Shown here: positions 53,499-63,100 of the stretch, one piece after another
Numbering within the stretch: the stretch's first letter is position 1
Layout: each line of letters begins with the position of its first letter
Assembly (NCBI GenBank): GCA_029776225.1
Contig: JAKOTR010000004.1
Span: 1 to 64,000, forward strand
Length of the DNA stretch: 64,000 nt
Direction: 5' to 3'
DNA from: Acidobacteriota bacterium
GTDB taxonomy: Bacteria; Acidobacteriota; Terriglobia; Bryobacterales; Bryobacteraceae
Made by a program: the position numbers and the translations under genes
Notes under the pieces: generated by a model
What the model was told of the DNA's origin: nothing
The model's database searches: none
The model's input: only the letters and a program-made list of their open reading frames with translations

Positions 53499-54338
53499 CT
53501 AGATGTTCAGGTCGCGCAGAAACTGGTAGCTGGCCTTCATCGCTTCCAGATCCATTTCGACGTAGTAATTCTTCACCCCGCCCGTCCTGGCGGCTCGGAA
53601 CAGTCTTTTCCAGTCCACTACGCCCTGGCCCACCGGCACTTGTTTCTTCGTCTCCGCCGACCAGTCCGCCAGGTGCAGCGAGATAAAGCGGCCGGGATAC
53701 TTCTCCAGGTAGTCCGCGGCATGATACCCGGCACTGACCACAGCAACCTGGAACTGCATCTTCGCCACTTTCGGATCGAGCGTCTCAAGCAGCCGGTCAT
53801 AGATAAGCACTTCGTCGATCCGTGCGAACTCGGTATGGTGGTTATGAAACCCAGCCACCAGTCCCGCTTTCAGCGTCTTCTCGCCGATCTGGTTCAGATC
53901 CTCGGCCGCGCGCGTCCAATCCGACAGCGTCGCATTCCGCGGCAGGCCGAAGCTGGCGACGATCATCTGCTTGAGCCCCAGTTCCTTCGCGAAGGCGATG
54001 CGCTCGTCCAGATGCTCCTTGAGTTCCCGGAACTGGTAGTGGCAGCTTTCGCAGGTCAGGCCGGCGTCCTCGATGATGCGGCGCATCTCCCGCGCGGTCA
54101 ACTTCAGCAGAGACCCGAAGCCGGACCGCTCGTATCCGGGCGGCGAGCACAGTTCGATGGTGCGGTATCCGATCGAGGCGATTTGCCTCAGCGCGCCCGC
54201 AAAATCCTTGTCCACCATTTCCCTGACGGGGTAGGTCTGGCAGCCGATCGGCAATCCGAGTGGTGCGGCGCAAAGCGGTTTCAAGCCCGCGCCGGCCGCG
54301 CACAAGGCCGCGCCCACAAAACTCCTTCTCGTCATCAT
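53499..54338 (-). CDS. Tat-exported sugar phosphate isomerase/epimerase-like TIM barrel
   Basis: About 279 residues. The N terminus MMTRRSFVGAALCAAGAG is a twin-arginine signal. The TIM barrel follows with TIELCSPPGYERSG, ESCHYQFRELKEHLDERI, GFHNHHTEFARI, AKMQFQVAVVSAGYH and FISLHLADWSAE, giving the expected His/Asp/Glu metal ligands. It lies 40 bp downstream of a Tat-exported Gfo/Idh/MocA oxidoreductase, a pairing common in Acidobacteriota and Planctomycetes. The substrate is unknown. Confidence 0.83.
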   Translation of the reverse strand: MMTRRSFVGAALCAAGAGLKPLCAAPLGLPIGCQTYPVREMVDKDFAGALRQIASIGYRTIELCSPPGYERSGFGSLLKLTAREMRRIIEDAGLTCESCHYQFRELKEHLDERIAFAKELGLKQMIVASFGLPRNATLSDWTRAAEDLNQIGEKTLKAGLVAGFHNHHTEFARIDEVLIYDRLLETLDPKVAKMQFQVAVVSAGYHAADYLEKYPGRFISLHLADWSAETKKQVPVGQGVVDWKRLFRAARTGGVKNYYVEMDLEAMKASYQFLRDLNI

Positions 54339-54378
54339 CGCTATGTCTCCTTTGCCTCCTTCCCTGGACGCCGGAAGA

Positions 54379-55905
54379 TCAAATGGTCTGGGGATCCCAT
54401 CCTTTGCGGTACTCGCGGGAGAGATACCGGTTCGCTTCGCTAACGTTGGTGATCGAGACGCTCGCCGCGTCGAAGACCAGCCTCTTGCCGGTGCGCAGCG
54501 CGACAGCGTAAAGATTGGCGGCATCTGAGATCGGGCCTGCATGGAGGAAAGAACCTTCGGATTGCCTGCCGCTGCCTCGGCACGCTTCGATCCACGCGCG
54601 CATGCCCGCCGATTGCCTCCCGGCCTCCCTTCGCCTGCCCTCGCTGCGCGGCTCCGGCGCCTGATAGGTCCTGATGAGTTTTTCCGGTATGAGCCGCGGA
54701 TTTTCCACCCGGAAGCCCGCCAGGATCTTGCCCTTGTCGCCGGTGAACATCATGCCCTCCGCCGGCAGTTCCTTTCCTTCCTCCAAAAGCTCTTCCGGGG
54801 TGGGCGGGCGCATGCCGCCTTCATACCAGATCAAGTCGATGGCCGGCCTGTCTCCGCGTGCGGGGTACTTGAAACGTACAATACTGGCGTCGGGGAACGA
54901 GTAATCGTTCTTAATCGTGGTGGAAACGCCGTCCTTCAGCATGCAGTGATGGCTCAGCATGGGTTCGACGATGGTCGGCGCGTCCAGTTCAAGCGCCCGG
55001 AAAACGGTCCACAGGCTGTAGTGGCCCATATCGGCCATGGAGCCGCCGCCGAAATCGTACCATCCGCGGAAGACCATGTGCGTGTAGTGCGGATGATAGG
55101 GACGGTCGGCCTCGGGCCCCAGCCACAGGTTCCAGTCAAACCCCTTCGGCACAGGAGGCCTGTCGGTGGGAATGGTTGGATATTGCGGCCACACCGGACG
55201 GTTCGTCCAGTTGTGGACTTCGCGCAGCGTGCCGATGGCGCCGTCTTTGATCCACGCCATCACCTGTTCCATGGAACCGTTGCTGTCCCAAGGCAAAAAA
55301 TGCGTGGCGACGCCTCGCTCGCGCGCCGTATCGATCACCATCCGGGCTTCCTTGAGGCGGTTCGCAATCGGCTTGTGCAGGATGACGTGCTTGCCCCTCT
55401 TCATCGCCGCGATGCTGATGACCCCGTGAAGGTGGTCCGGCGTCATGATCTTCACCGCGTCGAGGTCTTTTTCTTTCTCGAGCATCTCGCGGAAATCCGC
55501 GTACGCCGAACAGCCTTTGTATCGCTCCGCCGAACGCGCGTTGGCGTAATACGTCTCGACGATCTCCTTGCCGACGTCGCGGCCCCCGGGGATGTTGCCT
55601 TCCGCGCCGGCTTTCCAGTCAGGCTTCCCTAACGCTTTGCGAATGCTGTTCACGAGGCCATCGCGGGACCAGTCGCGATACCCCACGGCGTACTTGCTGG
55701 GATCGCAGACCGAAACGACCTGAATTTCGGGAACGGGAAGCAGGGCGAGCAGTCTCCGCAGTCCCTCGGTCCCAACTCCGATGTAGCCCAGGGTGATCTT
55801 GTCGCTGGGAGGCACGAACGCCGGCCCTCCTAATACGTGTCTTGGGACGATCGTAAACGCAGCGGCGGCGCCCAGAAATTGGCGGCGGTTCTTCTCGGAT
55901 GTCAT
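54379..55905 (-). CDS. Gfo/Idh/MocA-family oxidoreductase with Tat-type signal
   Basis: About 508 residues; longer than cytoplasmic members. The twin-arginine signal is EKNRRQFLGAAAAFTIVP. NAD-binding ITLGYIGVGTEGLRRLL, lysine motif HVILHKPIANRLKEA (EKP replaced by HKP), and ADMGHYSLWTVFRAL follow. The EKP glutamate is missing, but the Lys that contacts substrate is kept. ATG 55905 follows GAGGTAGG. It is co-transcribed with the downstream sugar isomerase. Confidence 0.84.
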   Translation of the reverse strand: MTSEKNRRQFLGAAAAFTIVPRHVLGGPAFVPPSDKITLGYIGVGTEGLRRLLALLPVPEIQVVSVCDPSKYAVGYRDWSRDGLVNSIRKALGKPDWKAGAEGNIPGGRDVGKEIVETYYANARSAERYKGCSAYADFREMLEKEKDLDAVKIMTPDHLHGVISIAAMKRGKHVILHKPIANRLKEARMVIDTARERGVATHFLPWDSNGSMEQVMAWIKDGAIGTLREVHNWTNRPVWPQYPTIPTDRPPVPKGFDWNLWLGPEADRPYHPHYTHMVFRGWYDFGGGSMADMGHYSLWTVFRALELDAPTIVEPMLSHHCMLKDGVSTTIKNDYSFPDASIVRFKYPARGDRPAIDLIWYEGGMRPPTPEELLEEGKELPAEGMMFTGDKGKILAGFRVENPRLIPEKLIRTYQAPEPRSEGRRREAGRQSAGMRAWIEACRGSGRQSEGSFLHAGPISDAANLYAVALRTGKRLVFDAASVSITNVSEANRYLSREYRKGWDPQTI

Positions 55906-55944
55906 GTGCCTACCTCGAAATGATCTGATTTGCTGCCGGTTGCG

Positions 55945-55950
55945 ATTATA
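55945..55950 (-). promoter_or_regulatory. -10 element upstream of the Tat oxidoreductase
   Basis: On the minus strand a TATAAT lies about 40 bp before the ATG at 55905. No clear -35 box is seen at the expected distance. Confidence 0.45.
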
Positions 55951-56038
55951 CACCTGGAGGGCGCGCGCCCGGACGCGCAAAAGGCGGGCACGAATCAGGT
56001 GGGACTTACTACTACTCTATGGAACGCGGGCGGCGGAC

Positions 56039-56422
56039 TTATTGCCGCGGCTTGTAAGCCACGCAGTCGATTTCAACGTGCATCGGCGCCACAAACTTCG
56101 CCTCGACCGTGGTGCGGGCCGGCTTGTTATCGCCGAAAAACTCCGCGTAGACCTCGTTCATGGCGGCGAAGTCCGCGGCATCGGCAAGAAACACCGTACA
56201 CTTCACCACGTCGGCCATCGTCGCGCCGCAGCCTGCAAGAATACGCCGGATGTTGTTCAGCACCAGCCGCGTCTCGTGGCAAACGTCGCCCGTCGAGAGC
56301 TGGTCGGTCTCCGGATCGACCGGCCCCTGGCCGGAAACGAAAATGAAATCTCCCGCACGCACTGCGGGGGAATAGGGCCCGCGGGGCGACGGAGCGCCCG
56401 GCGGGCTGATTCGCTCGATCAT
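56039..56422 (-). CDS. RidA family protein
   Basis: 127 residues of the YjgF/YER057c/UK114 family: GDFIFVSGQGPVDPETDQL, NNIRRILAGCGATMADVVKC and ARTTVEAKFVAPMHVEIDCV, including the Arg of the active site (PARTTVE) and the late Glu. RidA hydrolyses reactive 2-aminoacrylate-type enamines. It lies 12 bp downstream of the NYN/OST-HTH gene on the same strand. Confidence 0.92.
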   Translation of the reverse strand: MIERISPPGAPSPRGPYSPAVRAGDFIFVSGQGPVDPETDQLSTGDVCHETRLVLNNIRRILAGCGATMADVVKCTVFLADAADFAAMNEVYAEFFGDNKPARTTVEAKFVAPMHVEIDCVAYKPRQ

Positions 56423-56434
56423 GTTCGTCCTCTA

Positions 56435-57778
56435 TCAGTCGGCGGCCGGCCCTGCGGCAGTCTTGCGGGTCCGCCGGGTGCGCGTTGCCGCCGCGGTAGT
56501 GGTGCTGCTCGCGGCAGTCTTCTTCGTCGTCCGGCGGGTTGTCCCGGTGCTCGCGGTACGGCGCGTGCGTGTTGTCTTTTTTGGCTTCTCCATCAGCGCG
56601 GGCGTCTGGTTGGACTCCGGCTGCTTCTCGTCAAGCTCGGCTGCGCTGAGGGCTGCCAGCTCCTCGGGCGTCGGCTCCGGCGGAGCCGGGGGATAGAATT
56701 CCGCGCCCAGCGTAACCATCAAACCGTGCTCCTCATCCGGCTGAATGCGGACAAGGAGTTTGTCCTGCGCGTAGTTGAGGAACTCCGCAAACTCCTGGAA
56801 TCCGCACTTGCGCGGCTCGAAGTCCGGATGCTCGCCCCGGAACCAGTTCTCCAGCATCTCCGCAGGCGCGCCGGAGTCCATCTCCAGCCGGTGCGTTTCC
56901 AGAACATCGCGCAGCAGCGGCAGCACTTCTTCCGGCTTTTGGACCGGCTCTTCCGCTTTCGCCGCTCCCTTCCGCTCGATCACGTAGCGGCCCTCGGCGC
57001 CGCTGATGTTGACGTAATCGGCGTCCCTGAGCTTCTCGACGAACTCGGTGAAGCTGCTCACTCCGTACGCCTTTTCGCTGAACGCAGGATCGAGCTGGAG
57101 CATGGTCGATTTCAGCAGGCCCAACTGCGGAGTCACCGCGCGGCGCTCCAGCACTTGAAGCGCGCGCTCGACCAGCGGCATGGCTTGCGACAGTTCGAGC
57201 GGCGCCGGCCGGTTGCGCGGGCCTCGGCCTCCCCGTCCCTGCTGTTGCTGCTTCGACGGCTCCTGTTCGCCCTGCGCCTGTCTCTCCTGGGACTGTTGCC
57301 GCCCGCGCGGCTCATCCCACAGCGACTCGAAGCTGATGAACTCGTGACAGTTCTTCTGCAATATCGTGCTCGTGAAGGCGCGGCCGCCCACTACGAACAC
57401 CGTCTTGCCGTATTCCTTGAGCTTGTTCAACAGCGGGATGAAATCGCTGTCGCCGCTCACAATCGCGAACGCGTTGATGTGGTCGTGAGTGAATGCCATC
57501 TCCAACGCGTCCAGCGCCAGGTTGATGTCCGCGCCGTTCTTGTCCCCGCGCGGCGAGGGTACGCGCTGCACCATCTGCACCGCGTTTTCGGCCATTTGCC
57601 GTTTCGCGCCTTCCTGCCGCCCCCAGTCCGCGTAAGCGAACTTGGCGACGATGTCCCCGCGCTCCTTGAGTGCTTCCAGAACCGCCGCGACGTCGAACTC
57701 TCGTTGCAGGGTAGATTTCACACCGATCTCGATGTTGTCGTAGTCGACAAACACGGCGATCTTCAATTTGTCGTTCAT
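56435..57778 (-). CDS. NYN-domain/OST-HTH (LOTUS) protein with basic tail
   Basis: A 447-residue protein in four parts. Residues ~1-155 are an NYN (PIN-like RNase) domain with acidic metal residues: FVDYDNIEIG, DKNGADINLALDALEM and AIVSGDSDFIPLLNKLKEY. Then a Gln-rich linker, two helix-turn-helix OST-HTH/LOTUS-like modules (SSFTEFVEKLRDADYVNI; CGFQEFAEFLNYAQDKLL), and a ~50-residue Arg/Lys/Thr/Ala-rich tail like a histone H1 tail. The parts suggest an RNA-binding ribonuclease. Its target is unknown. Confidence 0.85.
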   Translation of the reverse strand: MNDKLKIAVFVDYDNIEIGVKSTLQREFDVAAVLEALKERGDIVAKFAYADWGRQEGAKRQMAENAVQMVQRVPSPRGDKNGADINLALDALEMAFTHDHINAFAIVSGDSDFIPLLNKLKEYGKTVFVVGGRAFTSTILQKNCHEFISFESLWDEPRGRQQSQERQAQGEQEPSKQQQQGRGGRGPRNRPAPLELSQAMPLVERALQVLERRAVTPQLGLLKSTMLQLDPAFSEKAYGVSSFTEFVEKLRDADYVNISGAEGRYVIERKGAAKAEEPVQKPEEVLPLLRDVLETHRLEMDSGAPAEMLENWFRGEHPDFEPRKCGFQEFAEFLNYAQDKLLVRIQPDEEHGLMVTLGAEFYPPAPPEPTPEELAALSAAELDEKQPESNQTPALMEKPKKTTRTRRTASTGTTRRTTKKTAASSTTTAAATRTRRTRKTAAGPAAD

Positions 57779-57915
57779 ATTGCTGCTTTCGTGTTTTTAA
57801 TATGTGTATCCAATTTGCCGCCGTGACTCTCTATATGAGGCGGCGGCCAATACATTTGCATACGGTCCGCCTTCCCGGCGCTCCGCGGCTGGAGCCGACC
57901 CGGCCGCGTTCTACT

Positions 57916-58317
57916 TCAGGCAGCCTGCTTCGCGGAGGACCGTATGAATTGCACAATCTCTTCGAGCGAGGCGCCCGGCTGAAATACTGCCGCCACGCCC
58001 TGATTCTTCAACTGCGCGGCATCCTCGTCCGGGATGATGCCGCCCACCACAACGACCACATCGCTCAAGCCATTGCCGCGAAGCAGTTCCATCACCCGCG
58101 GCACGATCGCGTTGTGCGCGCCCGACAGGATCGACAGGCCGATCACCTGAACGTCCTCCTGCAGCGCTGCATTCACGATCATTTCCGGAGTCTGGCGCAG
58201 GCCCGTGTAGATGACCTCCATGCCTGCGTCCCGCAAGGCGCGTGCAATCACCTTGGCTCCGCGGTCATGGCCGTCCAATCCCGGCTTGGCGATCAGAACG
58301 CGAATTCGGTCGTCCAT
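57916..58317 (-). CDS. B12-binding small subunit of acyl-CoA mutase (IcmB/MCM C-terminal type)
   Basis: 133 residues of a stand-alone cobalamin-binding domain: [19 protein letters not shown] gives the D-x-H-x-x-G motif that contributes the lower His ligand to cobalt, then [15 protein letters not shown] and [18 protein letters not shown] 58317 is the normal start. It is encoded 110 bp downstream of the large subunit on the same strand. The split arrangement matches IcmA/IcmB and archaeal-type mutases. Confidence 0.92.
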   Translation of the reverse strand: MDDRIRVLIAKPGLDGHDRGAKVIARALRDAGMEVIYTGLRQTPEMIVNAALQEDVQVIGLSILSGAHNAIVPRVMELLRGNGLSDVVVVVGGIIPDEDAAQLKNQGVAAVFQPGASLEEIVQFIRSSAKQAA

Positions 58318-58427
58318 ACAAATCACTGCGGCCGGGCGCAGCCAGGAAAGGCCCATAGCCCGGCGCAGGTTGGCTGTCGCTTCCTCTACAGCATACTCCC
58401 GTTCTCCGCCGGCGCGCGCGCCGGAAC

Positions 58428-59984
58428 TCAGCTTGCGGCTTCTTCCCGGTATCTGCCGAATACATCGGCCAGCGCCCCGCAGATCTCTCCAACCGTGGCG
58501 TAAGCCCGGATGGCCTCCAGGATAAACGGCATCGTGTTCTCGGTGCCCTCCGCCGCACGGCGCAGCGCGTCCAGAGCGGAAGCGACGCGTACATTGCTTC
58601 GCCGTTTCCGAAGCGCGGAGAGCTTCTCCTCCTGCTGCCGCGCGGCTGCTTCATCGATTTGCAGCAACTCGACCGGCTGCTCTTCCCGCTCCGCGAAGGC
58701 GTTTACGCCCACGATCTTCCGTTCCCCGGTTTCGAGCGAGCGTTGATACTCGTAGCTCGCCTCGGCGATCTCGCGCTGCGGGTAGCCTCGCTCGATCGCC
58801 GGAATCATCCCGCCCATCGCGTCGATGCGGCGGATGTACTCTTGGGCGGCGTCTTCGATCTCATCGGTCAGCCGCTCCACAAAATAGCTGCCGCCAAGCG
58901 GGTCCGCCGTCGCGGTGACGCCGCTTTCATACGCGATCACCTGCTGCGTCCGCAGCGCCAGCGTTGCCGCGCGCTCGGACGGCAGAGCATACGCCTCGTC
59001 GAGCGAGTTCGTGTGCAGCGATTGCGTGCCCCCGAGCACTGCCGCCAGCGCTTGCAGCGTGGTCCGCACCACGTTGTTGTACGGCTGCTGCCAGGTGAGC
59101 GAACAGCCCGCCGTCTGCGTGTGAAACCGCAGTTTCAGGCTGCGCTCGTGGCGCGCTCCAAAGCGCTCCCGCATGATCCGCGCCCACATCCGCCTCGCCG
59201 CGCGGTACTTGGCGATCTCCTCGAAAAATTCGTTGTGCGCGTTGAAAAAGAAACTGAGCCTGCCCGCGAAGTCGTCCACCGCCAGGCCGCGCGCCAGCGC
59301 CCATTCGACGTACTCGATCCCGTCCCGCAGCGTGAATGCCAGCTCCTGCACCGCTGTCGAACCTGCTTCGCGAATGTGATAGCCGCTGATGGAAATCGGG
59401 TTGAACTTCGGCAGGTGCGCTGCGCCGAACTCGATGGTATCGGTCACAAGCCGCATCGAGGGCCGGGGCGGGTAAATGTACTCCTTCTGTGCGATGTACT
59501 CTTTCAGGATGTCGTTCTGGATTGTCCCGGAAATGCGTGTCCAATCTGCCCCTTGCTGCTCGGCCACCACCAGGTACATGGCCCAGATCACCGCCGCCGG
59601 CGAGTTAATCGTCATCGAGACGGTCACTTCGGAAAGCGGGATCCCCCGGAAGAGGGTCTCCATGTCCTCCAGCGAACTGACCGAGACACCGCACTTGCCC
59701 ACCTCGCCCATTGCGTTCGGGTCGTCGGCGTCATAGCCCATCAGCGTCGGCAGATCGAAGGCCACCGACAGCCCGGTTTGCCCCTGCCGGAGCAGGTAGT
59801 GGTAACGGCGGTTGGTTTCCTCAGGAGTGGCGAAACCCGAGAACTGGCGCATCGTCCAGAGCCGTTCCCGGTACATCTGGGGGTGAATTCCGCGGGTGTA
59901 CGGAAATGCGCCCGGCTTGCTGGTGTCCCGTTCACGCCCGCCGTTTTCCGGGCCGTAGACGGCTGCCACCGGCAACCCGCTCAA
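58428..59984 (-). CDS. adenosylcobalamin-dependent acyl-CoA mutase large subunit, isobutyryl-CoA mutase-like signature
   Basis: A mutase-only large subunit of ~518 residues ([55 protein letters not shown]). Methylmalonyl-CoA mutase uses Tyr89 and Arg207 to bind the substrate carboxylate; here the equivalents are Phe48 and Gln166, with identical 118-residue spacing. This is the Phe80/Gln198 pair of isobutyryl-CoA mutase. The GTP-binding chaperone is not nearby. No ATG lies near the N terminus. TTG 59984 is used here, but the family RTLSGLPV block extends upstream, so CTG 60026 (with GAGG 6 nt before it) may be the true start. Confidence 0.88.
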   Translation of the reverse strand: MSGLPVAAVYGPENGGRERDTSKPGAFPYTRGIHPQMYRERLWTMRQFSGFATPEETNRRYHYLLRQGQTGLSVAFDLPTLMGYDADDPNAMGEVGKCGVSVSSLEDMETLFRGIPLSEVTVSMTINSPAAVIWAMYLVVAEQQGADWTRISGTIQNDILKEYIAQKEYIYPPRPSMRLVTDTIEFGAAHLPKFNPISISGYHIREAGSTAVQELAFTLRDGIEYVEWALARGLAVDDFAGRLSFFFNAHNEFFEEIAKYRAARRMWARIMRERFGARHERSLKLRFHTQTAGCSLTWQQPYNNVVRTTLQALAAVLGGTQSLHTNSLDEAYALPSERAATLALRTQQVIAYESGVTATADPLGGSYFVERLTDEIEDAAQEYIRRIDAMGGMIPAIERGYPQREIAEASYEYQRSLETGERKIVGVNAFAEREEQPVELLQIDEAAARQQEEKLSALRKRRSNVRVASALDALRRAAEGTENTMPFILEAIRAYATVGEICGALADVFGRYREEAAS

Positions 59985-60043
59985 CGTACGAGATTGTCCT
60001 TGAATTTTCTTTTGTGGGGCGCCCAGAACGTGCCTCGACTCTT

Positions 60044-60049
60044 ATTATA
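60044..60049 (-). promoter_or_regulatory. -10 element upstream of the mutase large subunit
   Basis: A perfect TATAAT on the minus strand. The predicted start of transcription, near 60037, lies about 11 nt before the CTG at 60026. This fits a short leader carrying the GAGG. No good -35 box is seen. Confidence 0.5.
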
Positions 60050-60111
60050 CCGCTCCGCCTGGCGCCCCAGTGTTCGCCGCGAGGAACTGCGACTCCTTCA
60101 TATTGCGGCGC

Positions 60112-63100
60112 TTATTCCGGCGTGCCGCTCACGGCCGTTTCGGTTTTTCCCACTTTGAGTACCTTCCCGTCCGCCGCACGGTAGATGAGGCGGTAATAAA
60201 CGACTCTCTGTGGAATCGCCGGCACGGTCACGTGACAGCCGTTGGTGCACGGAATGCCCGAATAGCTCTCTCCAGCCCAGAAAAACGGCTGCTTCTCGTT
60301 CACCGGCTGCGGAACTTTGCCGCCCGTCACGCTTACGCACTTCTCCTGCCGCGATCCGCACCGGAACTCGGGATCGTACCCGAATTCGACAATTACGTTG
60401 TCGGTGAACGGAGGCGTCGACGAGACCTCTCGCTGAATGGGAACGAACGTGGCCAGGTTCTCGGTACTTTCCTGGCGCGGGTAAGGCGGCAGCTTCAAAC
60501 CGACGATCACGTTCTGCGTGCCCCCGGCGCCGGGTGTGAAAGCCAGCGCCCAACTGGCGTCGGGCAGCGCCATCGTGTTGGCGTAGGGATAGTAGGCCCG
60601 CTGCGGAAGCGTGAGATGCCGGCTCAGCGTTCGCGACCACCTTCCCATCCTGTCGTTCGGGCCTCCCACCGGGCCTAACCCAATCTGGTACGTGGTCTCA
60701 AAGCGCGGCCCGGCGTCCACGATGCACGGCCGGATCGAATCATTGATGCCATCCGCAAATCCGTTAGTCCCGCACTGCGCGGGCACGGTCACCGACGGGC
60801 AGTTCAGCAGGACCTGGCCCACCGCCGCGCCGCTCCACGGCGTCCCGTCCTCCTTCGTGCATTCCGTGTTCGGGTCGTACTCGATCACACAGTAGCGGTG
60901 TGCGTACTCCGGCCCCTCGTCCATCTTCGAGTTCGGCCCGCTCACGTCGATCAGCACCTTGTTGCCGCAACTCGCCGCGGTCGGAGCGTGTTTGCGGCTC
61001 AGCGCCGGATGCGTGCTGTCGGGCGTCAGCCGCCAGAGCGTGCCCTGGGTTCCCAGCGCCGACATCTCCATGGGCGGAATCGCCGGATTCGCGTACAGCG
61101 GGCTGAAGTCCAGCGCCCACGGGTGTGCCTCCACATCCTGCTGTGGGAGCGATACGTGCGTGTCCGATCCCGTATTGGCTGTCTTGCCCGCAAACGGCAC
61201 GTAGTAGCCCAGCGTCCGGTACTTGCCGCTCTTGTACTGCGCGGACATCTCCGGAATCGTCCCTTCAAGAACCCTGTATCCCTCGGAAATGCGCCGGTTC
61301 CCTCCCATGGCGCCATGATCCTGCGGAAGCGGGTACAGGGCTGCGTAGCCGGACGTCCCCGCTGGGTCGGCCATCACATCCCACCACTGCACCGAGCCCT
61401 CCGCCGGGCACCACATGATCATCGGATCCCCGGCGGCCCAGGCCCTCGGAGCCTGCCCGTCCAAACCTCGCAGGACGGTCCAGTTGCCCCCTCCGTTGTT
61501 CCGCAGTAACTGGATGAACTCCCGCCCGCTCGCGGAAAGGCAGTTGCCGACGCACAACTTGTCGCCCACTCGCAACCCCTGCCCGGGAAGATATCCCAGT
61601 TCTCCCGGCTGGCTGTTGCCGTCATCAAAGCGGGAGTCCGTGCAAGGATTCGCGTCGTAGGGCTCCTTGGTGATCGTGATGTCGGTGCAGACCGGCTGGC
61701 CGCCGACCTTGTATGCCGCATCCCCCGTATTGAAGTCGTTCCAGTTCGCCGGGCACGCGCCCCCCGATGCCGGAATGGCCGCGTGATCCACTCGGAACGG
61801 CCCACTGCCGCAGGAGGTGCTGTCGTATGGAAGACTCTTGAGATTCACCCCCGAGTACACCCGCCCGTCGCTCCCGAGGACGGGCGAGTTCCCGTGCATC
61901 CCGCAAAAACGGAACGGGTACGATCCGTTCGTCGATCTCGCCCCAATGATCTGCCCCTTCGTCGGAGAGTCGTCCGCCACATCCATCACCGCTGCCCAGC
62001 CGTAACTGTCCGTCGGCCCCCACAGGCACATAAACCCCATGTAATTCCCATCGCCCCCTCGATCGGTGCAGCCGCGTGTCTTGAATTTTCCGGCTTCCGG
62101 CGAATGCGCGTTTACCCACTCCTCCACGAGCTCGTCCACCTTCTTGCCTCCCGCGTTCACCGGAGTGAACGTGGCCTCCAGCCCGTACGTCTCGTAATGC
62201 CGCTCGAGATTGTCGCCGGTGTACTCTACCAGAAAAACGACGCCGTCCCTTGTGCAATAAAACTTGTTGGGGTCCGTCGCATGCCAGCTCGGCGAAGATG
62301 CCGTGCAGGCGCCTGACGACCACGACAATCCGCCTTGGCTGCCCCCGGTGATATTGGTCGTGCCCAGGAAAGTGGCGTCGCCCGTCTCCGCGCTTACAAA
62401 ATAAAGCGAATAGACGGCGTCCCGCGGCACCAGACAGTGATATCCTTCGCGCGTAACTCCCTTGTAAGTTTGCGTGACCTTCACGGGGTGGCACGCATGC
62501 ACCCCACCGGCATAATACCAGCCAGGAGTCGTGTAAATCCCTATCGAAAACGACAGGTACTGCAGCGTCACCGTGTCCGGTGATGGCGTCGTCTTGCGTA
62601 CCAGCACGCTGAAGTTGGAAGCCGTGTACGGGTATGTCCCTGGCGCCGGCGGCGCCTGCAACACGACCGTCTTCACGTCCGGCACGCTTTCGATCACGTA
62701 CGAGGTATCCCCCAGAGTGATGCGGCTGCCCCGAGTCCAGTTCAAATTGAAATACTGGCTGGTATTGGGGATCGTGAACTTGTTCCCGGTCAGCGTCCCC
62801 GTTCCGGTCCTCCCGAACAGGTCTTTGCGCGATATATGCGTTTTCAACGGGTCCGCAGGGTCTTCCCAGAATTTCAGCACCGGGATGATGTCACCGATTT
62901 GGCACCCCGAGCCGCACTGGGTGAGGTCCTGCGTCACCACCCGCGTAAAGCAGTCCACGCCGTTCTTGCTCAGGCAAAGGTCTACCGACCCGTCGGGTCC
63001 CGGCTTGCTCGCGCTCCCCTTCAACGTGATCACCACGTAGGCCGGATTGTAAAACCCGGTCAGGTTGGATGTCTGCGAATTCAGAATGTCCGTGTGGCCG

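Noticed and set aside
58409-58424. Perfect palindrome CCGGCGCGCGCGCCGG between mutase subunit genes
   Set aside because: It is low-complexity CG-alternating sequence in a GC-rich gap, with no T-run; too weak to call an operator or terminator.
58428-59984. 2-hydroxyisobutyryl-CoA mutase assignment
   Set aside because: The Gln at 166 would fit, but the diagnostic positions are Phe48 (Ile in that enzyme) and Phe76 (Asp in that enzyme).
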